A stretch of 64,000 nucleotides of DNA, taken from the NCBI RefSeq assembly GCF_021398735.1, contig NZ_CP090349.1, positions 1,370,501-1,434,500 on the forward strand, given 5' to 3'. A model generated the notes under the pieces. It did no database searches. It was not told where the DNA came from and saw nothing but the letters and a program-made list of their open reading frames with translations. This document shows, in pieces, positions 9,068-17,936 of the stretch; the first letter of the stretch is position 1, and every line of letters starts with the position of its first letter. Source of the stretch: Methylobacterium oryzae (GTDB lineage: Bacteria > Pseudomonadota > Alphaproteobacteria > Rhizobiales > Beijerinckiaceae). Position numbers and translations under genes: made by a program.

Positions 9068-9157
9068 CGTCCTCGCGGGCGGGGCGAAGCGATCCAGCAG
9101 CGCCGCGCGCGCCGGTGTCGCGCCGCCCTGGGTTGCTTCACTGCGTTGGCAAAGACG
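9068..9157. repeat. Dispersed palindromic repeat, copy 1 (degenerate)
   Basis: About 90 bp with the layout of the better copies at 12607, 16459 and 46766: left arm ending GCGAAGCGATCCAGC, a GC-rich spacer, and right arm starting CCCTGGGTTGCTTCACTGCG. Several substitutions break the palindrome. It fills the gap between the di-heme cytochrome and the ClpP-like gene, which otherwise (8973-9161) shows nothing. Confidence 0.7.
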
Positions 9158-9161
9158 CGGC

Positions 9162-9731
9162 TCAGATCACCGCCTCGATCAGGCCGCGCCGCTTGGCCTC
9201 CTCGGCCTCGAGGTACCAGTTCGACGGTGCCTTCTCGAGCACCTCGTCGAGGGTGACGTCAGAGCCCTGGATCAGGTTGGCGAAGCCCTCGTTCTGGATC
9301 TCGATCGAGCACAGGATCTCGTTGAGCGTCGCCTTCACGGAGGCGATGCAGGTGGTGAGCGGTCCCTCGACCTGGAGCTGCTTGTTCATCTTGCGCTCGT
9401 GGATCATCAACCGCGTCCCGCAGGTGAGATAGCGGTTGGGCCGGGCGAAGAAGCTCATGAAGGTCGTGCCGGCCGAGTAGATCGCGGCTTTGCCGAGGAA
9501 GACGAACCGCCGGTTCGGATCCATCGCGCTGTTGAAGCGGATGTCCTCGCCCATCATCCGGGCGACCTCCGGGTCGCCGCCGAGCGTCGTCAACTCGACG
9601 ACGACGAGGTCGCGGTCCCCCGCCGCGTCGAGCTGGCGGCGGAAGTCCTTGTACATGTCGTAGTCGACCGGTCCGGAAAGCAGGACGGCCGGGGCCCGGA
9701 AGGCGGTGGGGCCGAGGGGATTCGTGTCCAT
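9162..9731 (-). CDS. ClpP-like serine protease
   Basis: A 189-residue protein of the ClpP/crotonase fold. Candidate nucleophile Ser86 in IYSAGTTF and His111 in MIHERK are 25 residues apart, the same spacing as the catalytic Ser and His of ClpP; TLGGD at 50-53 corresponds to the substrate-strand motif STPGG. Otherwise it is divergent from housekeeping ClpP. The ATG at 9731 follows AGGAGG directly upstream. It is the last gene of the leftward amidase/formamidase run, 58 bp after amiE, with no Clp ATPase beside it. Its substrate is unknown; a role in processing or turning over the amidases is only a guess. Confidence 0.72.
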   Translation of the reverse strand: MDTNPLGPTAFRAPAVLLSGPVDYDMYKDFRRQLDAAGDRDLVVVELTTLGGDPEVARMMGEDIRFNSAMDPNRRFVFLGKAAIYSAGTTFMSFFARPNRYLTCGTRLMIHERKMNKQLQVEGPLTTCIASVKATLNEILCSIEIQNEGFANLIQGSDVTLDEVLEKAPSNWYLEAEEAKRRGLIEAVI

Positions 9732-9789
9732 GGTCCTCCTCATCGATGGAGCGGCCCAGACCCACTCGTCCCGCGGCTCTGGCCCGGCG

Positions 9790-10845
9790 TCAGCGCGCCG
9801 GGTCGGGCGCGCCCGCGCCGTTGCCCACGAACGGGATACCCTCGATCGGGCATTCCTCCGTGCCGACGCTCTGGCGGGTAATGGCCCGGACGGCGTCGCG
9901 GGTCCCGTCGGGATCCTCGATCCAGCGCCGGTAGAAGTCGTAGGGGCATTCCGACATCCCGTGCCGGTTCTCCTTCGAGTTGATCATGCCCGTGTAGCCG
10001 CGGTGCAGGAGCTTGAAGAGGTGGTTCTCCGACTGGCCGTGGGCGCGGAAGTCCCGGATCAGGAACTTCGACAGGGCCGCGTACTGGATGCCCATCTCCT
10101 CCTCGCCGCACTCGCCGAGCGTGCGGCCGTCGAAGCCGATGATCGCCGAGTGGCCGAAATACGTGTAGACGCCGTCGAAGCCCGCCGCGTTGGCCACCGC
10201 CACGTAGGTGTTGTTGGCGAAGGCCATCGCCTTCGAGATGACGACCTGCTGCTCTTTCGCCGGGTACATGTAGCCCTGGCAGCGGATGATCAGCTCAGCG
10301 CCCCGCATGGCGCAGTCGCGCCAGATCTCGGGATAGTTGCCGTCGTCGCAGATGATCAGGCTGATCTTCAGACCCTTCGGCCCGTCCGACACGTAGGTTC
10401 GGTCGCCCGGGTACCAGCCCTCGATCGGGGTCCAGGGCATGATCTTGCGGTACTTCTGGACGATCTCGCCCTGGTCGTTCATCAGGATCAGGGTGTTGTA
10501 GGGCGCCTTGTGCGGGTGCTCCTCGTGGCGCTCGCCGGTGAGCGAGAACACGCCCCAGACCTTGGCCTCCCGGCAGGCGGCGGCGAAGACCTCGGTCTCG
10601 GCGCCCGGGACCGTCGAGGCGGTCTCGTACATCTCCGCGGCGTCGTACATGATGCCGTGGGTCGAGTATTCGGGGAAGATCACGAGGTCGAGGCCAGGCA
10701 GGCCGGTCTTCATGCCGACGATCATCTTGCCGATCGCCTTGGCGTTCTCCAGCACCTCGGCGCGGGTGTGCAGGCGCGGCATCTTGTAGTTCACGACGGC
10801 GACGCCGACGCTGTCCTGGCTGGACGAGATGTCTCCGTGCATCAT
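9790..10845 (-). CDS. amiE: Aliphatic amidase
   Basis: A 351-residue nitrilase-superfamily enzyme hydrolysing short aliphatic amides (acetamide, propionamide, acrylamide) to the acid and ammonia in the cytoplasm. It is nearly collinear with Pseudomonas AmiE: HGDISSS at the N-terminus, Glu59 in FPEYS, Lys134 in KYRKIMPW and Cys166 in [10 protein letters not shown] form the catalytic triad. The ATG at 10845 has AGGAGG about 8 bases upstream. Lying 46 bp after fmdB and downstream of fmdA and the urt-type transporter, it probably supplies ammonia from imported amides. Identification is very firm; substrate range is inferred from the family. Confidence 0.95.
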   Translation of the reverse strand: MMHGDISSSQDSVGVAVVNYKMPRLHTRAEVLENAKAIGKMIVGMKTGLPGLDLVIFPEYSTHGIMYDAAEMYETASTVPGAETEVFAAACREAKVWGVFSLTGERHEEHPHKAPYNTLILMNDQGEIVQKYRKIMPWTPIEGWYPGDRTYVSDGPKGLKISLIICDDGNYPEIWRDCAMRGAELIIRCQGYMYPAKEQQVVISKAMAFANNTYVAVANAAGFDGVYTYFGHSAIIGFDGRTLGECGEEEMGIQYAALSKFLIRDFRAHGQSENHLFKLLHRGYTGMINSKENRHGMSECPYDFYRRWIEDPDGTRDAVRAITRQSVGTEECPIEGIPFVGNGAGAPDPAR

Positions 10846-10891
10846 GGCGTGATGTCCTCCTGACCTTGATCGTCCCCCGGTTGAGGGCGGC

Positions 10892-11209
10892 TCAGTGGCT
10901 GATCATCCAGGGCCGCGCCTTCGGGAAGCTCTTGGCGGCCGCCGGGGCGGCAGCGGCCTTCTTGGGTGAGCAGCAGCCGCAGCCGGCCCCGTGACTGGCG
11001 GAGCGCCTGGGCGCGTGGCGGCTGCGCTCGTTGGTGGCGTGGGCGGTCCTGAGGCCCGCATCCATGCCGGCGATGCGCGGCGCGGTGAGGAAGGCCCGCG
11101 GGCTCGCGCCGCCGCAATCCGGGCAGGCATGCGGCTCGCGGAACTCCGCCATCGGCCGCATCACCGTGAAGGGCCCGCAGGCCTCGCAGGCGTAGTCGTA
11201 GACGGGCAT
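10892..11209 (-). CDS. fmdB: FmdB-family zinc-ribbon regulatory protein
   Basis: A 105-residue protein starting [12 protein letters not shown], the typical FmdB N-terminus, with a CxxC pair at Cys8/Cys11 and a second at Cys29/Cys32 that should bind one zinc. The rest is a low-complexity basic tail containing a GCGCCS cluster. FmdB was first noticed beside formamidase in Methylophilus and was proposed to regulate it; the molecular role is not settled. Here it sits between fmdA and amiE on the same strand, which supports the name. Confidence 0.85.
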   Translation of the reverse strand: MPVYDYACEACGPFTVMRPMAEFREPHACPDCGGASPRAFLTAPRIAGMDAGLRTAHATNERSRHAPRRSASHGAGCGCCSPKKAAAAPAAAKSFPKARPWMISH

Positions 11210-11255
11210 GGGGTGCTCTCAGGAAGGCTGCCGGTTCAGAAAGCGGTCGGGTCCA

Positions 11256-11296
11256 GCGCGGGTCCCCTCTCCCGTGCGGGAGAGGGGGCAGGTCGC
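11256..11296. repeat. Stem-loop of a second repeat family (CCCCTCTCC type)
   Basis: CCCCTCTCCCG (11264-11274) and CGGGAGAGGGG (11277-11287) form a perfect 11-bp inverted repeat in the gap between fmdA and fmdB. The flanking GCGCGGGT and CAGGTCGCG are matched, in reverse orientation, by the element at 44850-44952. In the RNA it would be a strong hairpin that could stabilise or attenuate the fmdA-fmdB message. Confidence 0.5.
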
Positions 11297-11328
11297 GTTC
11301 GGTCAGGCCGGACGTGCCGAACGATCCA

Positions 11329-12558
11329 TCATAGATCCGGCGAGAGCGGCATCTGGATCGAGCCGTCGAGGAACTTGGTCGGTCCGTCGGCGCCCGGGTT
11401 GATGTCGAACTCGAAGATCTTGGTCGGTATCCAGAGCGTCGCGCAGGCGTTCGGGATGTCGACGACGCCCGAGATGTGGCCCTGGACCGGCGCGGTGCCG
11501 AGGATCGAGTAGGCCTGCGCGCCCGAGTAACCGAACTTCTTCAGATACTCGATCGCGTTCAGGCAGGCCTGCCGGTAGGCGATGTGCACGTCGAGGTAGT
11601 GCTGGCCGCCGCTCTCGTCGACCGAGATGCCCTCGAAGATCAGGTGATCGTCGTATTTCGGCGTGATCGGCGACGGCTTGAAGATCGGGTTCTTGATCCC
11701 GTACTTGGCCATGCCGTCCTTGATCAGCTCGACCTTGAGATGCACCCAACCGGCCATCTCGATGGCGCCGCAGAAGGTGATCTCGCCGTCGCCCTGGCTG
11801 AAGTGGAGATCGCCCATCGAGAGGCCGGCGCCGGGGACGTAGACCGGGAAGTAGATCTTCGAGCCGCGCGACAGGTCCTTGATGTCGCAATTGCCGCCGT
11901 GCTCGCGGGGCGGGACGGTGCGGGCGCCGGTGGCGGCGGCCGCGTCCTTCGCGTCGCCCTTCAGGCGGCCCATGTGGGCGGTCGGCCCGAAGGGCAGGGT
12001 GGCGAGCGCCGGCACGCGCTCCGGGTCGGTGTCGTAGAGCGCCTTCTCGCGGGTGTTCCAGGTCTCCAGCATCTTCGGGTCGGGCAGGCAGCCGATCAGG
12101 CCGGGATGGATCAGGCCGGGGAAGCGCACGCCCGGGACGTGGCGCGACTTTGTGAACATGCCCTCGAAGTCCCAGATCGACTTCTGGGCCTGCGGGAAGT
12201 GCTCGGTGAGAAAGCCGCCGCCGTTCTTCTTCGAGAAGAAGCCGTTGAAGCCCCACTGGCTCTCGGGCTTGGCGCCGATGTCGAGGAGGTCGACCACCAG
12301 CAGGTCGCCGGGCTCGGCGCCCTCGACGCCGATGGGGCCTGAGAGGAAGTGCACGATCGACAGGTCGATGTCGCGCACGTCGTCGGCGGAATCGTTGTTC
12401 TTGATGAAGCCGCCGGTCCAGTCGTAGGTCTCGACGATGAAGTCCGCGCCCGGCTTCACGTAGGCGACCATGGGGATGTCGGGGTGCCAGCGGTTGTGCA
12501 CCATGTCGTTGTCATAGGCCGACTGCGTCAGATCGACCTTGATCAGCGTCTCGGGCAT
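11329..12558 (-). CDS. fmdA: Formamidase (acetamidase/formamidase family)
   Basis: A 409-residue cytoplasmic enzyme of the FmdA_AmdA family, hydrolysing formamide (and possibly acetamide) to ammonia and the acid. Length and features match the methylotroph formamidase: N-terminal NRWHPDIP, the GNCDIKDLSRGSKIYFPV segment near residues 220-237 and LSMGDLHFSQGDGE near 244-257, which hold the metal-binding Asp/His/Glu residues. It is unrelated in fold to AmiE, so the cluster has two independent amidases. Start at 12558 is preceded by GGAG. Formic acid released here can feed methylotrophic C1 metabolism, which is inference. Confidence 0.93.
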   Translation of the reverse strand: MPETLIKVDLTQSAYDNDMVHNRWHPDIPMVAYVKPGADFIVETYDWTGGFIKNNDSADDVRDIDLSIVHFLSGPIGVEGAEPGDLLVVDLLDIGAKPESQWGFNGFFSKKNGGGFLTEHFPQAQKSIWDFEGMFTKSRHVPGVRFPGLIHPGLIGCLPDPKMLETWNTREKALYDTDPERVPALATLPFGPTAHMGRLKGDAKDAAAATGARTVPPREHGGNCDIKDLSRGSKIYFPVYVPGAGLSMGDLHFSQGDGEITFCGAIEMAGWVHLKVELIKDGMAKYGIKNPIFKPSPITPKYDDHLIFEGISVDESGGQHYLDVHIAYRQACLNAIEYLKKFGYSGAQAYSILGTAPVQGHISGVVDIPNACATLWIPTKIFEFDINPGADGPTKFLDGSIQMPLSPDL

Positions 12559-12606
12559 TTTTTACGACTCCCTGCTGCGATTATGTTGGTCAAATCTTTG
12601 GCGCTG

Positions 12607-12698
12607 CCGTCATCGCGAGCGCAGCGAAGCGATCCAGCGGCGCTCCGTCTTGACGCCTCGCGCTGCCCTGGGTCGCTTCGCTGCGCTCGCGATGACGG
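12607..12698. repeat. Dispersed palindromic repeat, copy 2 (best copy)
   Basis: Perfect 26-bp inverted arms, 12607-12632 and 12673-12698, around a 40-bp spacer; the right arm begins TCGCTTCGCTGCGCTCGCG. It lies in the 161-bp gap between urtE and fmdA. Spurious translation gives ERSEAIQ and ARDD-like peptides well known as false proteins in Rhizobiales genomes. It may fold into a long hairpin in the urt-fmd transcript. Confidence 0.9.
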
Positions 12699-12719
12699 CC
12701 CGCACGAAGCGTTCGGCGG

Positions 12720-13484
12720 CTAGACCGAGAGGAACCGGGCGACGGCGGCCTCGTCGATCCCGTCGCGCGGCGCCTCGTGGACGATGGCGCCGTTCTCCAG
12801 CACGATCACCCGGTCGGCGACGTCGAGGGCGAAGCTCAGGACCTGCTCGGACACGACGATGGAGAGGCCGCGCGCGTCGCGGATCTTTTTGAGAGTCCGA
12901 CCCATCTCGCGGATGATCGAGGGCTGGATGCCCTCGGTGGGCTCGTCGAGGAGCAGGACCTTCGGTCGGCTCGCCAGCGCCCGGGCGATGGCGAGCTGCT
13001 GCTGCTGCCCGCCCGAGAGGTTGCCGCCCCGCCGGCCCTTCATCTCCAGCAGGACCGGAAACATGTCGTAGAGGTCCTGGGGCACCTTGCGGGTGCCGGT
13101 GACCGTCAGGCCGGTCTCGATGTTCTCCTGGACCGTCATGGTCGAGAAGATCATCCGGCCCTGCGGCACGTAGGCGAGGCCCTTGGCGACCCGGGCGTGG
13201 CTCTTCAGCCCGGCGACGTCCGCGCCCTCGACCTGGATCGACCCGGCCTTGACGGGCACGAGGCCCATCAGGGTCTTCATGAGCGTGGTCTTGCCCATGC
13301 CGTTGCGGCCCATCACGGCGACGATCTCGCCCGGTGCCACCGAGAAGGTCAGCCCGTGCAGGACCTCGCTCTGGCCGTAGGCGGCGTGCAGGTCCTCGAC
13401 GGCGAGGGCCGGCGTCGCGGACGGGGCCGCGGTCGGCGGGGGCGCCTGGACGCCGGGGATGTGCGCAGTCTGGAGCGACGCCAT
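12720..13484 (-). CDS. urtE: Urea/amide ABC transporter ATPase UrtE-type
   Basis: A 254-residue ATP-binding subunit of a branched-chain-amino-acid-type importer. Walker A is GRNGMGKTT, the signature is LSGGQQQQLAIARAL and Walker B is LLLDEPTEGIQPS; the last two are typical of UrtE rather than LivF. About 25 extra N-terminal residues precede the domain. The ATG at 13484 lies two bases after the urtD stop; a TTG at 13490 is an overlapping alternative. Together with UrtD it should power import through UrtB/UrtC. Because fmdA follows, the cargo may be formamide or other short amides as well as urea. Confidence 0.9.
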   Translation of the reverse strand: MASLQTAHIPGVQAPPPTAAPSATPALAVEDLHAAYGQSEVLHGLTFSVAPGEIVAVMGRNGMGKTTLMKTLMGLVPVKAGSIQVEGADVAGLKSHARVAKGLAYVPQGRMIFSTMTVQENIETGLTVTGTRKVPQDLYDMFPVLLEMKGRRGGNLSGGQQQQLAIARALASRPKVLLLDEPTEGIQPSIIREMGRTLKKIRDARGLSIVVSEQVLSFALDVADRVIVLENGAIVHEAPRDGIDEAAVARFLSV

Positions 13485-13486
13485 CG

Positions 13487-14284
13487 TCAATGTCCCAGAT
13501 ACACTTCGATGACCTTCGGGTCGTTCTTGACCCGCTCCATCGAACCTTCGGAGAGCACCTTACCCTGGTGCAGGACGGTCACCCGGTGGGCGATGTCCTC
13601 GACGAACTTCATGTCGTGCTCGATCACCAGCACCGAGCGGCCCTTGATGATCTGGTTGAGCAGCTCGGCGGTCTTGATCCGCTCGCCGACGCTCATCCCG
13701 GCCACCGGCTCGTCGAGCATCAGCAATTCCGGGTCCTGGATCAGCAGCATCCCGATCTCCAGCCACTGCTTCTGGCCGTGGCTCAGGAACTCGGCCCGCT
13801 CCCTGAGCTGGTCCTTCAGGAAGATCGTCTCGGCGATGGCGTGGATGCGGTCGCGGACCTCAGCGTCCCGCTTGAACGTGAGGGCGCCGAAGACCGAGCG
13901 GCCGCGGGGGAACGAGATCTCCAGGTTCTCGAACACCGTCAGGTCGTCGTAGATCGACGGCGTCTGGAACTTGCGGCCGACGCCGGCCTGCACGATCGCG
14001 CTCTCGGAGAGCTTGGTCAGTTCCTGGCCCTTGTACTTGATCGAGCCGGCGCTGGCCCGGGTGCGCCCGCAGATCAGGTCGAGGACCGTGGTCTTGCCGG
14101 CGCCGTTCGGGCCGATGATCACCCGGATCTCGTCCGGATCGACGTAGAACGACACGTCGTTCACCGCCTTGAACCCGTCGAACGAGACCGTGAGCGCCTC
14201 GACGGCGAGGAGGTAGTCGGGCGGGGCCGCCTCGGCGCCGACCACGGGGGAGGAGAGGATCGCGGCATTCATGGAGGGACTCAC
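13487..14284 (-). CDS. urtD: Urea/amide ABC transporter ATPase UrtD-type
   Basis: A 265-residue ATP-binding subunit. Walker A is GPNGAGKTT, Walker B is LLMLDEPVAG, and the signature region LSHGQKQWLEIGM is diagnostic of UrtD. The GTG at 14284 overlaps the urtC stop as GTGA, indicating translational coupling; an ATG at 14272 is the alternative. It partners UrtE on the cytoplasmic face of the UrtBC permease. Confidence 0.92.
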   Translation of the reverse strand: MSPSMNAAILSSPVVGAEAAPPDYLLAVEALTVSFDGFKAVNDVSFYVDPDEIRVIIGPNGAGKTTVLDLICGRTRASAGSIKYKGQELTKLSESAIVQAGVGRKFQTPSIYDDLTVFENLEISFPRGRSVFGALTFKRDAEVRDRIHAIAETIFLKDQLRERAEFLSHGQKQWLEIGMLLIQDPELLMLDEPVAGMSVGERIKTAELLNQIIKGRSVLVIEHDMKFVEDIAHRVTVLHQGKVLSEGSMERVKNDPKVIEVYLGH

Positions 14285-15453
14285 TCAGCCGGAGTGCCGT
14301 GGGGCGGGACGATAGCGGGCGGCGGGGCGCGCAACGCCTTCACCCGGCGGGTGAGGCGGGGCTCGATGTGCTCGCGCCAGATCCCGGCGAGACCGTTCGG
14401 GAAGGCCAGCACCACCGCGATGAACAGGGCGCCGAGGCCGAACAGCCAGAGATCCGGAAAACTCTCGGAGAAGCTGGTCTTGGCCCAGTTGACGAGCAGC
14501 GTGCCCCAGACCGCGCCGAACAGCGACAGGCGCCCGCCGACCGCGGCGTAGATCACCATCTCGATCGACGGGACGATGCCCACGAAGGAGGGCGACATGA
14601 ACCCGACCTGCAGGGTGAACATCGCGCCGCCGATCGCCGCCAGTCCGGCGGCGAAGCAGAAGGCGAAGACCTTGAAGCCCGCCACCGAGTAGCCGGAGAA
14701 CCGGACCCGGTCCTCCTTGTCGCGCATGGCGACGAGGATGCGGCCGAGCTTCGACTTTTTCACGTACTGCGCCGCCAGGATGCAGGCGATCAGCAGGCCG
14801 CCGTTGACGAAGTACAGGATGAACTTCGCCGAGTCGGAGCGGATGTCCCAGCCGTGGAGGGTGCGCAGGTCGGTGATGCCGTTGATGCCGCCGGTGTAGC
14901 CCTGCTGGCCGACGATCAGGATGGTCAGGATCGCCGCGATCGCCTGGGTGATGATGGCGAAGTAGGTGCCCCCGACCCGGCGCTTGAACATCGCGAAGGA
15001 GATCAGCATTGCGAACAGGACCGGGACGGCCACCGCCAGGATCAGTGTCAGCGGCAGGCTCTTGAACGGCTGCCAGAACCAGGGGAGCGCGGTGATCTGG
15101 TTCCAGTCCATGAAGTCCGGGATCCCGGGCGTGGACTGGATCTTTGTATTCTCGATGCTCGAAGCTTCCAGCTTCAAGTACATCGCCATGCAGTAGCCGC
15201 CGAGGCCGAAGAACACCCCCTGGCCGAGGGAGAGGATGCCCGCGTAGCCCCAGCAGATCACCAGACCGAGGGCGACGAACGCGTAGGTGAGGTACTTGCC
15301 GACGAGGTTGAGGCGGAAGCTGTCGAGCACTAGCGGCAGGACGACCAGGATCACGCCGGCCAGGAGGCAGAGGCTCAGCCACTCCACCGGCTTCATGAAC
15401 GGGTTGTCGTTGACGGTGACGGATTTGGTGAGGGTCTGGACCGGGTTCGTCAT
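14281..15453 (-). CDS. urtC: Urea/amide ABC transporter permease UrtC-type
   Basis: A 390-residue inner-membrane permease of the LivM/UrtC type with eight to ten hydrophobic segments. The GYAGILSLGQGVFFGLGGY stretch near residue 70 and the GQQGYTGGINGITDL loop near 190 are typical of UrtC. A long insert between the first and second halves is usual for this family. It begins 12 bp after urtB and its stop overlaps the urtD start, so the five genes behave as one operon. Confidence 0.92.
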   Translation of the reverse strand: MTNPVQTLTKSVTVNDNPFMKPVEWLSLCLLAGVILVVLPLVLDSFRLNLVGKYLTYAFVALGLVICWGYAGILSLGQGVFFGLGGYCMAMYLKLEASSIENTKIQSTPGIPDFMDWNQITALPWFWQPFKSLPLTLILAVAVPVLFAMLISFAMFKRRVGGTYFAIITQAIAAILTILIVGQQGYTGGINGITDLRTLHGWDIRSDSAKFILYFVNGGLLIACILAAQYVKKSKLGRILVAMRDKEDRVRFSGYSVAGFKVFAFCFAAGLAAIGGAMFTLQVGFMSPSFVGIVPSIEMVIYAAVGGRLSLFGAVWGTLLVNWAKTSFSESFPDLWLFGLGALFIAVVLAFPNGLAGIWREHIEPRLTRRVKALRAPPPAIVPPHGTPAE

Positions 15454-15465
15454 GGTCGAAAATCC

Positions 15466-16392
15466 TCAGCGCCGGACCTTGAGGGTGAAGAGGCCCTGCG
15501 GCCTCAGCATCAGGATGCCGACCACCGCGAGCAGGGTGATGACCTTGGCCATCGAGCCGGAGAGGAAGAACTCCAGGGTCGACTGCGTCTGGGAGATCGA
15601 GAAGGCCGACGCGATGGTGCCGAGCAGGCTCGCGGCGCCGCCGAACACCACGATCAGAAAGGTGTCGACGATGTAGAGCTGGCCGGAGGTCGGCCCGGTC
15701 GAGCCGATCATCGTGAAGGCGGAGCCGGCGATGCCGGCGATGCCGCAGCCGAGGCCGAACGTGTAGCGGTCGACCTTCTCGGTATCGATGCCCACCGCCC
15801 CCGCCATGGCGCGGTTCGACATGACGGCGCGGACCTGCTGGCCGAAGCGCGAGCGGAAGATCAGCAGCGCGACGCTGACGGTGATCAGGATGGTGACGGC
15901 CATGACGAACAGGCCGTTGATCGGGATCTCGATCGTGTCGGTGACCTGCACCGAGCCGATCAGCCAGGACGGCAGCTCGACGCCGACCTCGCGGGCGCCG
16001 AAGATCGACCGGTAGGCCTGCTGGAGGATCAGCGAGAGGCCCCAGGTGGCGAGCAGCGTGTCGAGCGGGCGCTTGTAGAGGAACCGGATCAGGCCCCATT
16101 CCACCAGCATGCCCAGAGCCCCGGAGGCGAGGAATGCCAGCCCCATCGCGATGAAGAAATAGATCGGGAAGAGCGCCGGCAGGTAGGTCTGGAAGAAGGT
16201 CGAGCAGAGATAGGTGACGTAGGCGCCGAGGATCATGAACTCCCCGTGGGCCATGTTGATCACGCCCATCTGGCCGAAGATGATCGCGAGCCCCAGCGCC
16301 ATCAGCAGGTAGACGGAGAACAGGATCAGGCCTGCGAAGCCCTGCATGGCGAAGATCGCGCCGAGGTCGCCGAGGGAGTAGTCGCCGAGCAT
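15466..16392 (-). CDS. urtB: Urea/amide ABC transporter permease UrtB-type
   Basis: A 308-residue inner-membrane permease of the LivH/UrtB type. The motif GVINMAHGEFMILGAY near residue 45 and the C-terminal EFFLSGSMAKVITLL and RPQGLF are family hallmarks. Unlike many UrtB proteins it lacks the long periplasmic N-terminal extension. The ATG at 16392 is chosen; a TTG six codons upstream has no better ribosome-binding site. It is separated from urtA by 196 bp that hold a palindromic repeat. Confidence 0.9.
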   Translation of the reverse strand: MLGDYSLGDLGAIFAMQGFAGLILFSVYLLMALGLAIIFGQMGVINMAHGEFMILGAYVTYLCSTFFQTYLPALFPIYFFIAMGLAFLASGALGMLVEWGLIRFLYKRPLDTLLATWGLSLILQQAYRSIFGAREVGVELPSWLIGSVQVTDTIEIPINGLFVMAVTILITVSVALLIFRSRFGQQVRAVMSNRAMAGAVGIDTEKVDRYTFGLGCGIAGIAGSAFTMIGSTGPTSGQLYIVDTFLIVVFGGAASLLGTIASAFSISQTQSTLEFFLSGSMAKVITLLAVVGILMLRPQGLFTLKVRR

Positions 16393-16458
16393 GGTTTCGG
16401 TCTTCCGCAAAAGGAGTGCGTCTTCTGCCGACTCGTCACGGCCTCCGGGCGAACCGGG

Positions 16459-16550
16459 CCGTCTTTGCGAGCGGAGCGAAGCAATCCAGGGACGCGCTTC
16501 GTGCCGGAAAGTCTCGCTGCCCTGGGTCGCTTCGCTGCGCTCGCGATGAC
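16459..16550. repeat. Dispersed palindromic repeat, copy 3
   Basis: Right arm CCCTGGGTCGCTTCGCTGCG through GATGACG is identical to copy 2; the left arm is diverged (TTTGCGAGCGGAGCGAAGCAA). It lies between urtA and urtB. In such operons a hairpin after the binding-protein gene often raises the amount of binding protein relative to the permease; that role here is inference. Confidence 0.88.
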
Positions 16551-16588
16551 GCTGGGGAGGGGCTAATTTGCCCCTCCGAACGAGGTGA

Positions 16589-17857
16589 CTACTGGTAGCC
16601 CTTCGGGAAGGGATCGGGCTTGATCAGCTCGGGGCTGGTGTAGACGATCTCGAACTGGCCGTCGGGCTTCGCCCGGCCGACCCGGGTCTTCGACCAGAGA
16701 TGGTGGTTCTCGTCGATCTTCACGTAGCCTTCCGGCGCGCCCTTGAACTCGATCCCGGGCGAGGCCGCCACCACCTTGTCGACGTCGAACGAGCCGGCCT
16801 TCTCGCAGGCCATCTTCCACAGGAACGGGCCGAGATAGGCCGCCTGCGTCACGTCGCCGATGACCGTCTTCTCGCCCCACATCTTCTTGAACGCGGCCAC
16901 GAATGCCTTGTTGTTCTCGTTCTGGATCGACTCGAAGTACTTCATGCAGGCGTAGGCCCCGGCGATGTTCTCGCCGCCGATGCCGTCGATCTCGTCCTCG
17001 GTCACCGAGATCGTCATCAGCACCTGCTTCGACAGGTCGATGCCCGCCGCCTTGAGCTGCTTGTAGAACGCCACGTTCGAGCCGCCGACCACGTCGGCGA
17101 AGATCACCTTGGGCTTGGTGAGCTTGATCTTGTTGATGACCGAGTTGAACTGCGTGTGGCCGAGGGGGAAGTACTCCTCGCCGACGACCTTGCCCTTGAG
17201 CACGTTCTCCACGTGCTTGCGGGCGATCTTGTTGGAGGTGCGCGGCCAGATGTAGTCGGAGCCGATGAAGTAGAAGCTGTCGCCGCCCTTCTCCTTGTGG
17301 ACCCAGTCCAGGCCGGCGAGGATCTGCTGCGTGGCCTCCTGGCCGGTGTAGAAGACGTTCTTCGACTGCTCCAGGCCCTCGTAGAAGGTCGGGTAGTACA
17401 GCAGGCCGTTGTACTGCTCGAAGACCGGCAGCACCGCCTTGCGCGAGGCCGAGGTCCAGCAGCCCATCACGGCGGCGCAGTGGTCGTTGACGAGGAGCTT
17501 CTTGGCCTTCTCGGCGAAGGTCGGCCAGTCGGAGGCGCCGTCCTCCTGGATGATCTTGATCTTGCGGCCGAGCACGCCGCCGGCGTCGTTGATCTGCTGG
17601 ATCGCGAGCTTCTCCGCTTCCTGCGCGCCCGTCTCCGAGATCGCCATCGTGCCGGTGACCGAGTGCAGAATGCCGACCGTCACCTCGCTGTCGGTCACCG
17701 CGAGGCCCGTGGTGTTGACCGCCGCGGTCGGCGGCGCCGCCCAGGCGGTGCGCGGCAACAGCGCCAGCGCCGGGGCGCCGGCCAATCCCATGAGCAGCCT
17801 GCGCCGCAGCGGGGAGCGCAAGCCGTGATCGGCGCCGGTCTCGGTGTCGTCTGCCAT
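16589..17857 (-). CDS. urtA: Urea/short-chain amide ABC transporter substrate-binding protein
   Basis: A 422-residue periplasmic binding protein of the UrtA/FmdD/AmiC group. The N-terminus has LRRRLLMGL followed by a hydrophobic stretch ending PRTAWAAP, which reads as a twin-arginine signal peptide. The mature protein has the family features TVGILHSVTGTMAISE and YYPTFYEGLEQSKNVFYTG. The ATG at 17857 is the start that gives this signal; the longer upstream frame is low-complexity. First gene of the leftward urt-fmd-ami run; it faces the transporter-kinase gene across a 283-bp gap with NtrC-like and sigma54-like sites. Urea or amide as ligand cannot be told apart from sequence. Confidence 0.92.
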   Translation of the reverse strand: MADDTETGADHGLRSPLRRRLLMGLAGAPALALLPRTAWAAPPTAAVNTTGLAVTDSEVTVGILHSVTGTMAISETGAQEAEKLAIQQINDAGGVLGRKIKIIQEDGASDWPTFAEKAKKLLVNDHCAAVMGCWTSASRKAVLPVFEQYNGLLYYPTFYEGLEQSKNVFYTGQEATQQILAGLDWVHKEKGGDSFYFIGSDYIWPRTSNKIARKHVENVLKGKVVGEEYFPLGHTQFNSVINKIKLTKPKVIFADVVGGSNVAFYKQLKAAGIDLSKQVLMTISVTEDEIDGIGGENIAGAYACMKYFESIQNENNKAFVAAFKKMWGEKTVIGDVTQAAYLGPFLWKMACEKAGSFDVDKVVAASPGIEFKGAPEGYVKIDENHHLWSKTRVGRAKPDGQFEIVYTSPELIKPDPFPKGYQ

Positions 17858-17936
17858 GTGCCTGACCCTGTTCGCGTCCGGGCCTTGAGAGGCGGCCCGG
17901 ATCGACGAGCGCAGGCTAGGTCCTGGGTTGCAGTGC

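Noticed and set aside
12539..12892. Short proteins containing ERSEAIQ and ARDD-like peptides (also around 16416-16598 and 46757)
   Set aside because: These are translations of the dispersed palindromic repeat, a known source of false genes in Rhizobiales.
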